DNA of 11,764 nucleotides. It comes from Oscillospiraceae bacterium (GTDB taxonomy: Bacteria > Bacillota > Clostridia > Oscillospirales > Ruminococcaceae). The DNA lies in assembly GCA_900768995.1 (NCBI GenBank), contig CAAGEZ010000037.1, forward strand, positions 1 through 11,764, written 5' to 3'. The notes under the pieces are model-generated. The model had not been told where the DNA came from, did no database searches, and was given only the letters and a program-made list of their open reading frames with translations. Positions 5,508 through 11,764 of this stretch are shown here, one piece after another. The translations under genes were made by a program, and so were the position numbers. Each line of letters starts with the position of its first letter. Positions within the stretch are counted from its first letter, which is position 1.

Positions 5508-6134
5508 ATGAAAAACCTTTTGTGCTTCGGAGACTCAAACACATACGGCTACGACCCCGAAACAAAGCTCAGATATGATTTCAGCGAGCGCTGGACAGGC
5601 ATTCTCAGCAGCAGGCTTTCGCCCCTTGGCTTCCACGTTGACGAGGAGGGCTTGTGCGGCAGAACTACCGATTTCGAGGACACCTACCGCACAGGCAGAA
5701 AGGGCAGCGACGTTCTTCCCATTCTTCTTGAAAGCCACACCCCCGGCTATGTTATAATAATGCTTGGCACAAACGACTGCAAGAGCTGCTACCAGAACGC
5801 TCCCCGTGATATTGCGGAGGGAGTCGAAAAGCTTGTGGCTCAGGTGAGACGGTATGACCCAAGCGTAAAGATACTTCTTGTTTCGCCCATTCATCTTGCG
5901 GACGGCGTTGGGGAAAAAGGCTATGACGAAGAGTTTGACGAAAACTCCGTAAGAGTTTCCCGAAAGCTTAAGGAAGCATATTCATATGTGGCAGGAAAAA
6001 CAGGCTGTGATTTCCTTGCGGCATCAGACCACGCATCACCCTCCTGTGCAGACAGGGAGCACCTTGACAGAGCAGGTCACAAACAGCTCGCCCACGCAAT
6101 TTTCAATAAGATATCCGAGTATGTGACAGCCTGA
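5508..6134 (+). CDS. SGNH/GDSL-family hydrolase, cytoplasmic esterase
   Basis: A 208-residue hydrolase with all SGNH blocks: FGDSNTYGY with the nucleophile Ser10, block II GLCGRT with Gly51, block III LGTNDCK with Asn89, and block V D182-x-x-H185. It should cleave an ester or acyl bond through Ser10 and His185. The N-terminus MKNLLCFGDS goes straight into the first strand with no signal peptide, so the enzyme is intracellular. AGGGAGG (5494-5500) lies 7 bases before the ATG. It heads the operon of a methionine-type importer. I infer that it removes an acyl or ester group from an imported compound, possibly an acylated sulphur amino acid or the ligand of the second importer, but the substrate is not shown. 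Cytoplasmic SGNH hydrolases may also act on sugars or lipids. Confidence 0.88.
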   Translation: MKNLLCFGDSNTYGYDPETKLRYDFSERWTGILSSRLSPLGFHVDEEGLCGRTTDFEDTYRTGRKGSDVLPILLESHTPGYVIIMLGTNDCKSCYQNAPRDIAEGVEKLVAQVRRYDPSVKILLVSPIHLADGVGEKGYDEEFDENSVRVSRKLKEAYSYVAGKTGCDFLAASDHASPSCADREHLDRAGHKQLAHAIFNKISEYVTA

Positions 6135-6168
6135 CACAATAATAAAAAAGGAACGGTCATAAGAAAAT

Positions 6169-7164
6169 ATGATACAGATAGAAAATCTTTCAAAGACCTA
6201 TAAGACCTCGGCAGGAGGCTTCACAGCTCTTTCTGACGTGAATCTCACTGTAAATGACGGCGAGATATTCGGAATTATCGGTCTTTCGGGAGCAGGAAAA
6301 AGTACCCTTGTGCGCTGCATAAATTTCCTTGAAGTCCCCACATCGGGCAAGGTCATCATTGACGGCGACGAGATGGGCACACTTTCCAAAAAACAGCTCC
6401 TCATAAAGCGCAGAAGCATCGGAATGATATTCCAGGGCTTCAATCTTCTTGAACAGAGAACAGTCCTGAAAAACATCTGCTTTCCCCTTGAAATAGCCAA
6501 GGTCCCCAAGGAACAGGCTGTGAAAAGAGCAAGAGAGCTTTTGGAGCTTGTGGGACTTGCGGACAAGGAAAGCTCCTATCCCTCGCAGCTCTCAGGCGGT
6601 CAGAAACAGCGTGTGGCAATTGCAAGAGCACTTGCGGCGGAGACAAAATATCTCCTCTGCGACGAGGCAACAAGTGCCCTTGACCCCGACACCACCCGCT
6701 CTATACTGGACCTCCTCAAAAAGGTCAACAAGGAGCTTGGCGTTACCATAATCGTCATCACCCACGAGATGAAGGTCATCGAGAGCATATGCGACAGAGC
6801 GGCTGTCCTTGACGGCGGAAATGTTGCGGAGCTTGCTCCCGTAAGCGAGCTTTTCGCAAATCCCAAGTCGGACATCGCAAGAAAGCTCATTCTCCCCGCT
6901 GTGAACACTGCTGAGGAGATAAAGGGCGGCAGAGTGATACGCATTATCTTCGACGGCGAGACCTCCTACAAGCCTGTTATCGCAAACCTTATTTTAAGCT
7001 GTCAGGCTCCCCTCAATATCCTTAAAGCGGACACCCAGGACGTTGGCGGCAAGGCATTCGGTCAGATAATAATAGGTCTCCCCGATGATGAAGTCCTTGC
7101 GGAAAGAGTTACAAAATATCTTGATGACAACGGCATAAAATTCAGCGAAACGGAGGCGGTATAA
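6169..7164 (+). CDS. metN: Methionine-type ABC importer ATPase (MetN)
   Basis: A 331-residue ATPase that powers uptake of methionine or a related compound through MetI. Walker A GLSGAGKST (38-46), Q-loop Gln89, signature LSGGQKQR (141-148), Walker B YLLCDEATSALD (161-172, catalytic Glu166) and switch His199 are all intact. Residues about 255-325 form a C-terminal extension of the NIL type, which in MetN proteins binds methionine and shuts the transporter when cell methionine is high. Its presence supports MetN over other amino-acid ATPases. An in-frame stop at 6160-6162 fixes the ATG at 6169. The nearest good ribosome binding site, AAGGA at 6148-6152, is 16 bases away, unusually far, so initiation may be weak or use other contacts. 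Its 3' end holds the metI ribosome binding site. Confidence 0.93.
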   Translation: MIQIENLSKTYKTSAGGFTALSDVNLTVNDGEIFGIIGLSGAGKSTLVRCINFLEVPTSGKVIIDGDEMGTLSKKQLLIKRRSIGMIFQGFNLLEQRTVLKNICFPLEIAKVPKEQAVKRARELLELVGLADKESSYPSQLSGGQKQRVAIARALAAETKYLLCDEATSALDPDTTRSILDLLKKVNKELGVTIIVITHEMKVIESICDRAAVLDGGNVAELAPVSELFANPKSDIARKLILPAVNTAEEIKGGRVIRIIFDGETSYKPVIANLILSCQAPLNILKADTQDVGGKAFGQIIIGLPDDEVLAERVTKYLDDNGIKFSETEAV

Positions 7165-7839
7165 ATGTCCGAACTGCTTATAAAGCTCTGGGATTCGGGA
7201 ACCATTCAGAAAGGCATATGGGAAACCATTTATATGACCTTTGTTTCCGCATTCTTCTCATACCTTATCGGGCTTCCCCTCGGCATACTTCTGAATGTCA
7301 CCGCCAAGGACGGCATTCACCCGATGCCCTGGCTGTACCGCATCGTGAGCATATTTGTGAACATCTTCCGAAGCATTCCATTTGTTATCTTAATGGTGGC
7401 GATGCTCCCCGTGGCAAAGCTCATCACAGGCACGAGCCTTGGCAACAACGCAATGATAGTTACCCTCGTCATCGCCGCAGCACCATATGTTGCGAGAATG
7501 GCAGAGTCCTCATTCAAGGAAGTGGGCGGCGGAGTTATTGAAGCCGCAAAATCAATGGGTGCCTCGGATATGAGGATAATCTGTCACGTGCTTATCCCCG
7601 AAGCAAAGCCCTCGCTTATCGTAGGCAGCGTTATTTCCCTTGTTACCATTCTCGGCTACTCCGCAATGGCAGGAACCATCGGCGGCGGCGGACTGGGAAT
7701 GATAGCTGTAAGCTTCGGATATCAGCGTTTCAACGATGACATAATCTGGATATGCGTTCTGCTTACCATAATCATCGTTCAGATAATCCAGGAAACGGGT
7801 ATGCTTATCGCAAGAAAGACAGACAAGCGTATCAGATAA
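7165..7839 (+). CDS. metI: Methionine-type ABC importer permease (MetI)
   Basis: A 224-residue inner-membrane permease that forms the channel of the MetNIQ importer as a dimer. About five hydrophobic helices are visible (roughly 20-45, 57-80, 97-117, 150-173 and 193-213), the usual number for MetI. The EAA loop that docks on MetN is IEAAKSMGASDMRIICHVLIP (125-145; core EAAKSMGAS). The GYSAMAGTIGGGGLG stretch (164-178) is also typical. The ATG directly abuts the metN stop, and GGAGG (7152-7156) lies inside metN, so the two are translationally coupled. Length matches the family, about 217. Confidence 0.93.
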   Translation: MSELLIKLWDSGTIQKGIWETIYMTFVSAFFSYLIGLPLGILLNVTAKDGIHPMPWLYRIVSIFVNIFRSIPFVILMVAMLPVAKLITGTSLGNNAMIVTLVIAAAPYVARMAESSFKEVGGGVIEAAKSMGASDMRIICHVLIPEAKPSLIVGSVISLVTILGYSAMAGTIGGGGLGMIAVSFGYQRFNDDIIWICVLLTIIIVQIIQETGMLIARKTDKRIR

Positions 7840-7851
7840 AAGGAGACCGCA

Positions 7852-7941
7852 ATGAACAGTTTTTTCACCAAGCTTGTAAGAGCGAATTTCAGATTCGGGC
7901 GAATGCAGCGATATTGCCCGAACATTGAAACAGACCTCTGA
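7852..7941 (+). CDS. Small 29-residue ORF between metI and metQ
   Basis: An ATG at 7852 sits 6 to 7 bases after AAAAGGAG (7838-7845), one of the best ribosome binding sites in the window, and the frame runs 29 codons to TGA at 7939-7941. The peptide starts MNSFFTKLVRANFRFGRMQR and ends YCPNIETDL. Its first 20 residues carry five basic and no acidic residues, with Phe/Leu/Val spaced as in an amphipathic helix, and there is one cysteine (22). It lies 12 bases after metI and 38 bases before metQ, in the same orientation, so it is co-transcribed. I do not recognise the family. It may be a real microprotein of the transporter, a translated leader that affects metQ, or a chance frame. Confidence 0.5.
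   Translation: MNSFFTKLVRANFRFGRMQRYCPNIETDL
7894..7922 (+). promoter_or_regulatory. Hairpin between metI and metQ, inside the small ORF
   Basis: TTCGGGCGA (7894-7902) pairs with TTGCCCGAA (7914-7922), 9 bp with one G-T pair around 11 bases. CGAAT-N5-ATTCG (7883-7897) is a mutually exclusive smaller hairpin. No T-tract follows directly. Such hairpins can protect the downstream transcript, which would raise the level of metQ above metNI. Confidence 0.45.
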
Positions 7942-7979
7942 AAATAAATCTTTTTTAAATATGAAAGGAACCTATCACT

Positions 7980-8909
7980 ATGAAAAATCTCAAGAAAATT
8001 TCCGCATTTATCCTCTCCCTCGCACTTTCCGCTGTCGTAACAGGCTGCGGCACATCTACTGCAACCGAGGCCGAGACATCTGCTGCTGATGCAGCTGCCG
8101 ATACTTCCGCTGCTGACTCCGCAGCCGCTGATGATACAGCAGTTGCCGAGGACGGAACTTTCGACAGCCTCGAAAAGCTCGTTGTAGGCGCGACCTCCAC
8201 TCCTCACGGTGAGATCCTCGAGCAGGTAAGAGATGACCTTGCAGCAGCAGGCTATGACCTTGAAGTTGTTATCTTCGATGACTATGTTCTCCCCAACACA
8301 TCTCTCAACGAGGGCTCCCTCGACGCTAACTACTTCCAGCACACACCTTACCTCAACAGCTTCAACGAGGCTAACGGCACCGATCTCGTAGCTGCCGCTT
8401 CTATCCACTATGAGCCTTTCGGACTTTACGGAAACGGCGTTGAGTCCGTTGCTGAAACTCCTGATGGCGCAACCATCATTATCCCCGCTGACGACAGCAA
8501 CGAGACAAGAGCACTCCTCCTCCTCGAGCAGGAAGGTCTTATCACACTTCCCGAGGGCGCAAATGCCGCTGACGGCGTAACAACTCTCGACATCGTTGAC
8601 AACAAGGGCTACAACATCATCACCGTTCAGGCTGATACAGTTGCAGCACAGTTCGGCAACAGCGACACAGGCTCTCTCGCAGTAATCAACGGAAACTATG
8701 CTCTTGCAGCAGGTCTCAGCATTTCCGATGCTATCGCTTCCGAGGACGCTTCCGGCGATGCGGCTCAGACCTATGCAAACATCGTTGCAGTAAGAAAGGG
8801 CGATGAGAACAGCCCCAAGACCACAGCTCTTGTAAACGCTCTCAAGACTGACAAGGTAAAGCAGTATATTGAAGATACATACAACGGCGCAGTTGTTGCA
8901 ATATTCTGA
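7980..8909 (+). CDS. metQ: MetQ/NlpA-family methionine-binding lipoprotein
   Basis: A 309-residue surface lipoprotein that captures the substrate for MetNI. The lipobox is VTGC (20-23), with lipidation on Cys23. Residues about 24-60 are a low-complexity Ala/Ser/Thr/Asp tether. The NlpA domain follows: LVVGATSTPHGEIL (67-80), DYVLPNTSLNEGSLDANYFQHTPYL (101-125; core DANYFQHTPYL), a run ending ALLLLEQEGLITL (178-190) and LAVINGNYALAAGL (233-246), all family hallmarks. AAAGGAA (7964-7970) lies 9 bases before the ATG. The codon choice is cleaner and more GCT/GCA/CTC-rich than that of its neighbours, consistent with high expression of a binding protein. NlpA proteins bind L- or D-methionine, and some bind other sulphur compounds. 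A hairpin with a moderate T-rich tail follows. Confidence 0.92.
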   Translation: MKNLKKISAFILSLALSAVVTGCGTSTATEAETSAADAAADTSAADSAAADDTAVAEDGTFDSLEKLVVGATSTPHGEILEQVRDDLAAAGYDLEVVIFDDYVLPNTSLNEGSLDANYFQHTPYLNSFNEANGTDLVAAASIHYEPFGLYGNGVESVAETPDGATIIIPADDSNETRALLLLEQEGLITLPEGANAADGVTTLDIVDNKGYNIITVQADTVAAQFGNSDTGSLAVINGNYALAAGLSISDAIASEDASGDAAQTYANIVAVRKGDENSPKTTALVNALKTDKVKQYIEDTYNGAVVAIF

Positions 8910-8927
8910 TAAATAAGAATTGATCTC

Positions 8928-8972
8928 TGCCGAGTCTGCCGAAAAAATCGGCGGGCTCGGCAAATTTGTTTT
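8928..8972 (+). terminator. Attenuating terminator after metQ
   Basis: Bases 8928-8942 pair with 8948-8962 (15 bp with two G-T pairs, 5-base A loop), followed by AATTTGTTTT. The T-run is interrupted, so partial read-through into the second transporter is likely. I see no good promoter between this hairpin and the gene at 8988. Confidence 0.7.
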
Positions 8973-8987
8973 AAAAGGAATGACACG

Positions 8988-9908
8988 ATGAAAAAGAATG
9001 TAATTATAACCGCCCTTTCTGCGGCACTCATATTCCTCTCGGGCTGCTCGGCTGAGAAAGCGGTTGAAGAGCCTGTTTACACCTTTACCGATGTCCTTGG
9101 CAGAGAGGTACAGGTTACGAGCTATGAAAAAACAGCAGTCCTTTCGGGAAGCCTTGCGGAAATATGGCAGCTTGCAGGGGGCGAGCTTTACGGCGTTACA
9201 AGCGATGCATTTGACCGCCCAAACCTCAAGCTTTCCGAAGATGTGAAGAACTACGGCGGCGTTCACAGCCTGTCAACTGAAAATATCATCGGTGACGGCG
9301 TTGATTTTGCCATTGTTTCGGGCACGGTTGCAGACCAGTCAAAGATAACCGATGTCCTCGACCCCGCAGGTGTTACCACAGCCGTTCTTGATGTGGAAAA
9401 TTTCAATGATTATCTTTCCGTGCTGAAAATTTTCACCGATATAACAGGACGTGAGGACCTTTACGTCACAAACGGCGAGAATGTCCGTGAAAAGGTCGAT
9501 GAAGTCCTTGCCCGCAGCGAGGGAAAGGAAAGCCACACCATTCTCCTGCTCAGAGCATATTCCTCAGGCGTTAAGGCAAGGGGCAGCGACAATATGACAG
9601 GCGAGATGCTCTCACAGCTTGGCTGCGTGAATATTGCCGACAGCGACAGCTCCATACTTGAAGAGCTGAGCCTTGAAGCCATTGTCCGTGCCAACCCCGA
9701 ATATGTTTTCGTCACCACAATGGGCGAGGACGATGAAGCGGCAAAGGCGCAGTATGAAGCTGTTCTCGGCTCAAACAAGGCGTGGACGGAAATGAGCGCT
9801 GTGAAAAACGGCAAGGTCTATTTCCTCCCCAAGGATATGTTCCACTACAAGCCAAATGAGCGCTGGGCGGAAGCCTATGAATACTTAGAGGACATTCTCT
9901 ATGACTAA
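8988..9908 (+). CDS. Substrate-binding lipoprotein of a BtuF/FepB-class importer
   Basis: A 306-residue lipoprotein. A basic, hydrophobic signal ends in LSGC (17-20), with Cys20 as the lipidated residue. YTFTDVLGREVQV (31-43) is the standard opening of the periplasmic-binding fold used by siderophore, heme and cobalamin importers; two lobes follow, joined by a long helix around 140-170. Late features such as EAIVRANPEYVFVTT and a K-N-G-K-V-Y-F-L segment (272-279) fit this fold. AAAAGGAA lies 7 bases before the ATG. It is the first gene of a three-gene importer and overlaps the permease gene by 8 bases. The ligand (iron chelate, heme, corrinoid or another metal chelate) cannot be read from the sequence. 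Confidence 0.88.
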   Translation: MKKNVIITALSAALIFLSGCSAEKAVEEPVYTFTDVLGREVQVTSYEKTAVLSGSLAEIWQLAGGELYGVTSDAFDRPNLKLSEDVKNYGGVHSLSTENIIGDGVDFAIVSGTVADQSKITDVLDPAGVTTAVLDVENFNDYLSVLKIFTDITGREDLYVTNGENVREKVDEVLARSEGKESHTILLLRAYSSGVKARGSDNMTGEMLSQLGCVNIADSDSSILEELSLEAIVRANPEYVFVTTMGEDDEAAKAQYEAVLGSNKAWTEMSAVKNGKVYFLPKDMFHYKPNERWAEAYEYLEDILYD

Positions 9909-10902
9909 AAAATTTCCCCTGCGGAAAAAGCTTGTCATATGCATAATTCTTCTCATATTCACAGCAGTCCTTGCCCTCTGCGCAGGTTCACGGTGGATAT
10001 CACCCATTGAGCTTTTCGGAAATCTCATTAACGGAAATATCTCTCAGGATATGAGGATAGTGCTGTACATAAGGCTGCCCAGACTCTTGGGAGCGGTGCT
10101 TGCAGGCTCAGCTCTTGCAGTGGCTGGAGCAGTGATCCAGGCAGTCCTGGGCAACCCCCTTGCAGCGCCCAATATAATCGGCGTAAATTCGGGAGCTGGA
10201 CTTTTCACAGTTCTCTGCGCCGCCCTTTTCCCCTCATTACCCTCCCTCCGCCCCGCAGCAGCATTCCTCGGCGCACTTGCCGCCGTAATGCTTGTCTACG
10301 GCATTGCACGGAAAACGGGTGCTTCACGAATGACCATAGTTCTCACTGGAATAGGCGTGTCAAGCCTTTTGAATGCATTCATCGACACTGTGACGACTCT
10401 TTATCCCGATGTCCTCACAGGTACGGCGGCATTCAAAACGGGGGGCGTTTCGGGAGTGAATATTTCCTCCCTTTTCCCCGCTTGGATATTCATAATCATC
10501 GGGCTTATAGTTTCATTTATGCTGAGCCACGACCTTGATGTGCTTTCTCTCGGTGAAAACACTGCAGGCAGCCTTGGAATGAATGTGGGCGCTGTAAGAT
10601 TTGTCTGTCTCACGGCGGCGGCAGTCCTTGCGGGAGCGGCGGTAAGCTTTTCGGGACTTATCGGATTTGTGGGACTTATCGTTCCCCACATCTCACGGAA
10701 AATATCGGGCAGCTCGGAAAATACCGCCGTGCTGCCCCTCTGCGCAGTTATCGGGGCAATATTCCTGACCCTCTGCGACACGGCGGCAAGGACCCTTTTT
10801 GACCCCTACGAGATGCCCTTGGGAATTGTGGTGTCCTACATCGGCGTGCCGTTTTTCCTCTGGCTCCTTATCCGAAAAAAGGAGGCGAGACACAGTGCTT
10901 GA
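9901..10902 (+). CDS. FecCD/BtuC-family ABC permease
   Basis: A 333-residue permease, expected to have about ten membrane helices and to work as a homodimer. Family marks are YIRLPRLLGAVLAG (56-69; core RLPRLLGA), AGAVIQAVLGNPLAAPNIIGVNSGAG (75-100; core IQAVLGNPLAAP), GFVGLIVPHISR (255-266) and PLGIVVSYIGVPFFLWLL (306-323). The cytoplasmic loop that docks on the ATPase lies around 220-232. The start at 9901 overlaps the binding-protein stop (ATGACTAA), with AGAGGA (9887-9892) 8 bases upstream, and the end overlaps the ATPase start (GTGCTTGA). Both overlaps are exactly 8 bases, pointing to tight translational coupling. The conserved Trp often seen in the FWLMGS segment of this family is absent here (AAFKTGG at 176-182). 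Confidence 0.92.
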   Translation: MTKKFPLRKKLVICIILLIFTAVLALCAGSRWISPIELFGNLINGNISQDMRIVLYIRLPRLLGAVLAGSALAVAGAVIQAVLGNPLAAPNIIGVNSGAGLFTVLCAALFPSLPSLRPAAAFLGALAAVMLVYGIARKTGASRMTIVLTGIGVSSLLNAFIDTVTTLYPDVLTGTAAFKTGGVSGVNISSLFPAWIFIIIGLIVSFMLSHDLDVLSLGENTAGSLGMNVGAVRFVCLTAAAVLAGAAVSFSGLIGFVGLIVPHISRKISGSSENTAVLPLCAVIGAIFLTLCDTAARTLFDPYEMPLGIVVSYIGVPFFLWLLIRKKEARHSA

Positions 10903-11686
10903 ACTTAAAAATGTAAGCGGCGGCTACGGCAGAAAAATCGTTGTTTCAGATGTTTCTGCGGTGTTCCCCAAAGGGAATATCACATCGATAATTGGTGCAA
11001 ACGGCTGCGGAAAAAGCACCCTCCTCCTTATGTGCGCAGGGCTTATACCTTGTGCATCAGGTAAGATATATGCGGACGGGGAGGACATTTCCAAAATGTC
11101 ACGAAACGCCGTGGCAAGGCGGATATCCTACCTCGAACAGATGAAGAGCATCGGCAGCATATCCGTCCGCTCCCTCGTATCTCACGGCCGTTTTCCATAC
11201 CTCGGTTATCCGAGAAGATACACCCCCGAGGATATGAAAATAGTGGACAAGGCTCTTGAAATGGCAGGGGCTGCGGACATTGCGGACTGTATGATGAATG
11301 AACTTTCGGGGGGACAGCAGCAGAAAGCCCGAATTGCAATGACCCTTGCACAGGATACGGACATTATCCTTCTTGACGAGCCTATGACCTACCTTGATTT
11401 CAGGCACAAGCTTGAAATATCCGACCTTATCGTCTCTCTCCGTGACAGCGGCAGAACGGTCATAACCGTGATGCACGACCCCGAGCTTGCCTTTAAGTTT
11501 TCCGACAGGATAGCGGTAATGAAAGAGGGACATATTATTGCCCTTGACACCCCCGAAAGCATTGCAAACAGCAGCGTTCTGGGCGATGCTCTGGGAATAA
11601 AGGCGACATATTCCGCCGAAGCGGGAAGATATTTTTTCGACCGTGATACTAATAACCAATTAACCTATAGACAAATCCTCGGCTGA
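10895..11686 (+). CDS. FecE/BtuD-family ABC ATPase
   Basis: A 263-residue ATPase that drives the FecCD-type permease. The GTG at 10895 is chosen because GGAGG (10881-10885) lies 9 bases upstream and the protein then begins MLELKNVSGGYG, the normal ABC opening; the longer frame reading from 10799 runs through the permease gene. Walker A GANGCGKST (34-42), Q-loop Gln82, signature LSGGQQQKAR (137-146), Walker B IILLDEP with Glu162, and His194 are intact. The gene completes a binding protein, permease and ATPase set. The last 13 residues (251-263, starting DTNNQLTYRQ) are mostly coded by copy 2 of a dispersed 32-base repeat and do not look like conserved family sequence, so the original C-terminus may have been replaced. 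Confidence 0.92.
   Translation: MLELKNVSGGYGRKIVVSDVSAVFPKGNITSIIGANGCGKSTLLLMCAGLIPCASGKIYADGEDISKMSRNAVARRISYLEQMKSIGSISVRSLVSHGRFPYLGYPRRYTPEDMKIVDKALEMAGAADIADCMMNELSGGQQQKARIAMTLAQDTDIILLDEPMTYLDFRHKLEISDLIVSLRDSGRTVITVMHDPELAFKFSDRIAVMKEGHIIALDTPESIANSSVLGDALGIKATYSAEAGRYFFDRDTNNQLTYRQILG
11644..11675 (+). repeat. Copy 2 of the 32-base dispersed repeat, inside the ATPase 3' end
   Basis: Matches 1029-1060 at 29 of 32 positions, including 17 exact bases at its start. Here it is read as codons for the ATPase C-terminus and stops 8 bases before the stop codon. The palindromic element at 11686-11764 follows at once. Confidence 0.7.
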
Positions 11687-11764
11687 AATAAGCCCATTCG
11701 TCGTCAAGCTCCCTTGCCGGGCGGCAAGCCCGCCTGCGGTCGCTTTCCTAGACTGGTCTTATTT
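11686..11764. repeat. Imperfect palindromic element at the window edge
   Basis: AAATAAGCCCA (11686-11696) is inverted at 11754-11764 with 10 of 11 pairs, and a GC-rich 7-bp hairpin with a CAAGC loop lies inside (11718-11736), with a competing TTGCC/GGCAA stem. It begins on the last base of the ATPase stop codon. The right arm reaches the last base of the window, so the element may extend. It could be a terminator-like fold, but no T-run is visible, or a mobile palindromic repeat. Confidence 0.5.

Noticed and set aside
7779..9266. Long minus-strand open frame of 495 codons opposite metQ
   Set aside because: It runs antisense to metI, metQ and the next gene, all well supported. It is rich in Cys, Ser and Val as expected from reading Ala/Asp-rich codons backwards, and it has no recognisable domain.
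10799..10894. Upstream start of the last ATPase at 10799
   Set aside because: These 32 codons lie inside the permease gene. The GTG at 10895 with GGAGG upstream gives the normal ABC N-terminus.
1..11764. tRNA genes, CRISPR arrays, prophage or transposase genes
   Set aside because: None seen: no cloverleaf-like tRNA ends, no regularly spaced short repeats, and no integrase, transposase or phage structural motifs.

Overview
The window looks like chromosome of a low-to-moderate-GC Gram-positive of the class Clostridia. A Ruminococcus-like member of the Oscillospiraceae is my best guess, inferred from style and not from any search. The support is strong purine-rich ribosome binding sites, consensus sigma-A promoters in AT-rich gaps, Gram-positive lipoprotein signals, a choline-binding-type repeat protein with an Ig-like domain, and a class A RNase P RNA.

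Left part (1-2392): a terminator of an upstream gene, then tandem promoters driving a secreted protein made of cell-wall-binding repeats plus a BIG2-like domain. Facing it is a minus-strand lipoprotein with an LppM-like body and a C-terminal membrane helix. The two share a bidirectional terminator. A GNAT acetyltransferase of the phosphinothricin/methionine-sulfoximine type follows on the plus strand.

Middle (2393-5054): rnpB, with an extended -10 promoter and all its conserved cores readable, then a hairpin terminator. After it come a Nudix-MazG fusion (nucleotide-pool cleaning) and a DinB-like protein. The latter ends 2 bases from the tail of a convergent LysR-type regulator.

Right part (5055-11764): a 453-base divergent control region holds two consensus promoters facing opposite ways, a dyad with LysR-box geometry centred near -66 of the rightward promoter, and a 16-bp perfect hairpin in the long lysR leader. 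The rightward transcription unit encodes a cytoplasmic SGNH hydrolase, MetN, MetI, an unlisted 29-codon small ORF with a strong ribosome binding site, and MetQ. A hairpin with a moderate U-tract follows, then a complete second importer of the BtuCDF/FecBCD class (lipoprotein, permease, ATPase, joined by two 8-base overlaps).

Read together, the right part looks like a LysR-controlled scavenging locus. One methionine-type importer and one siderophore/corrinoid/heme-type importer flank an intracellular esterase, which could deacylate an imported compound. The substrates are not determined by the sequence. A 32-base repeat (29 of 32 identical) overlaps the 3' end of the first and the last gene of the window. 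The last copy supplies the C-terminal codons of the ATPase and is followed at once by a palindromic element at the window edge.
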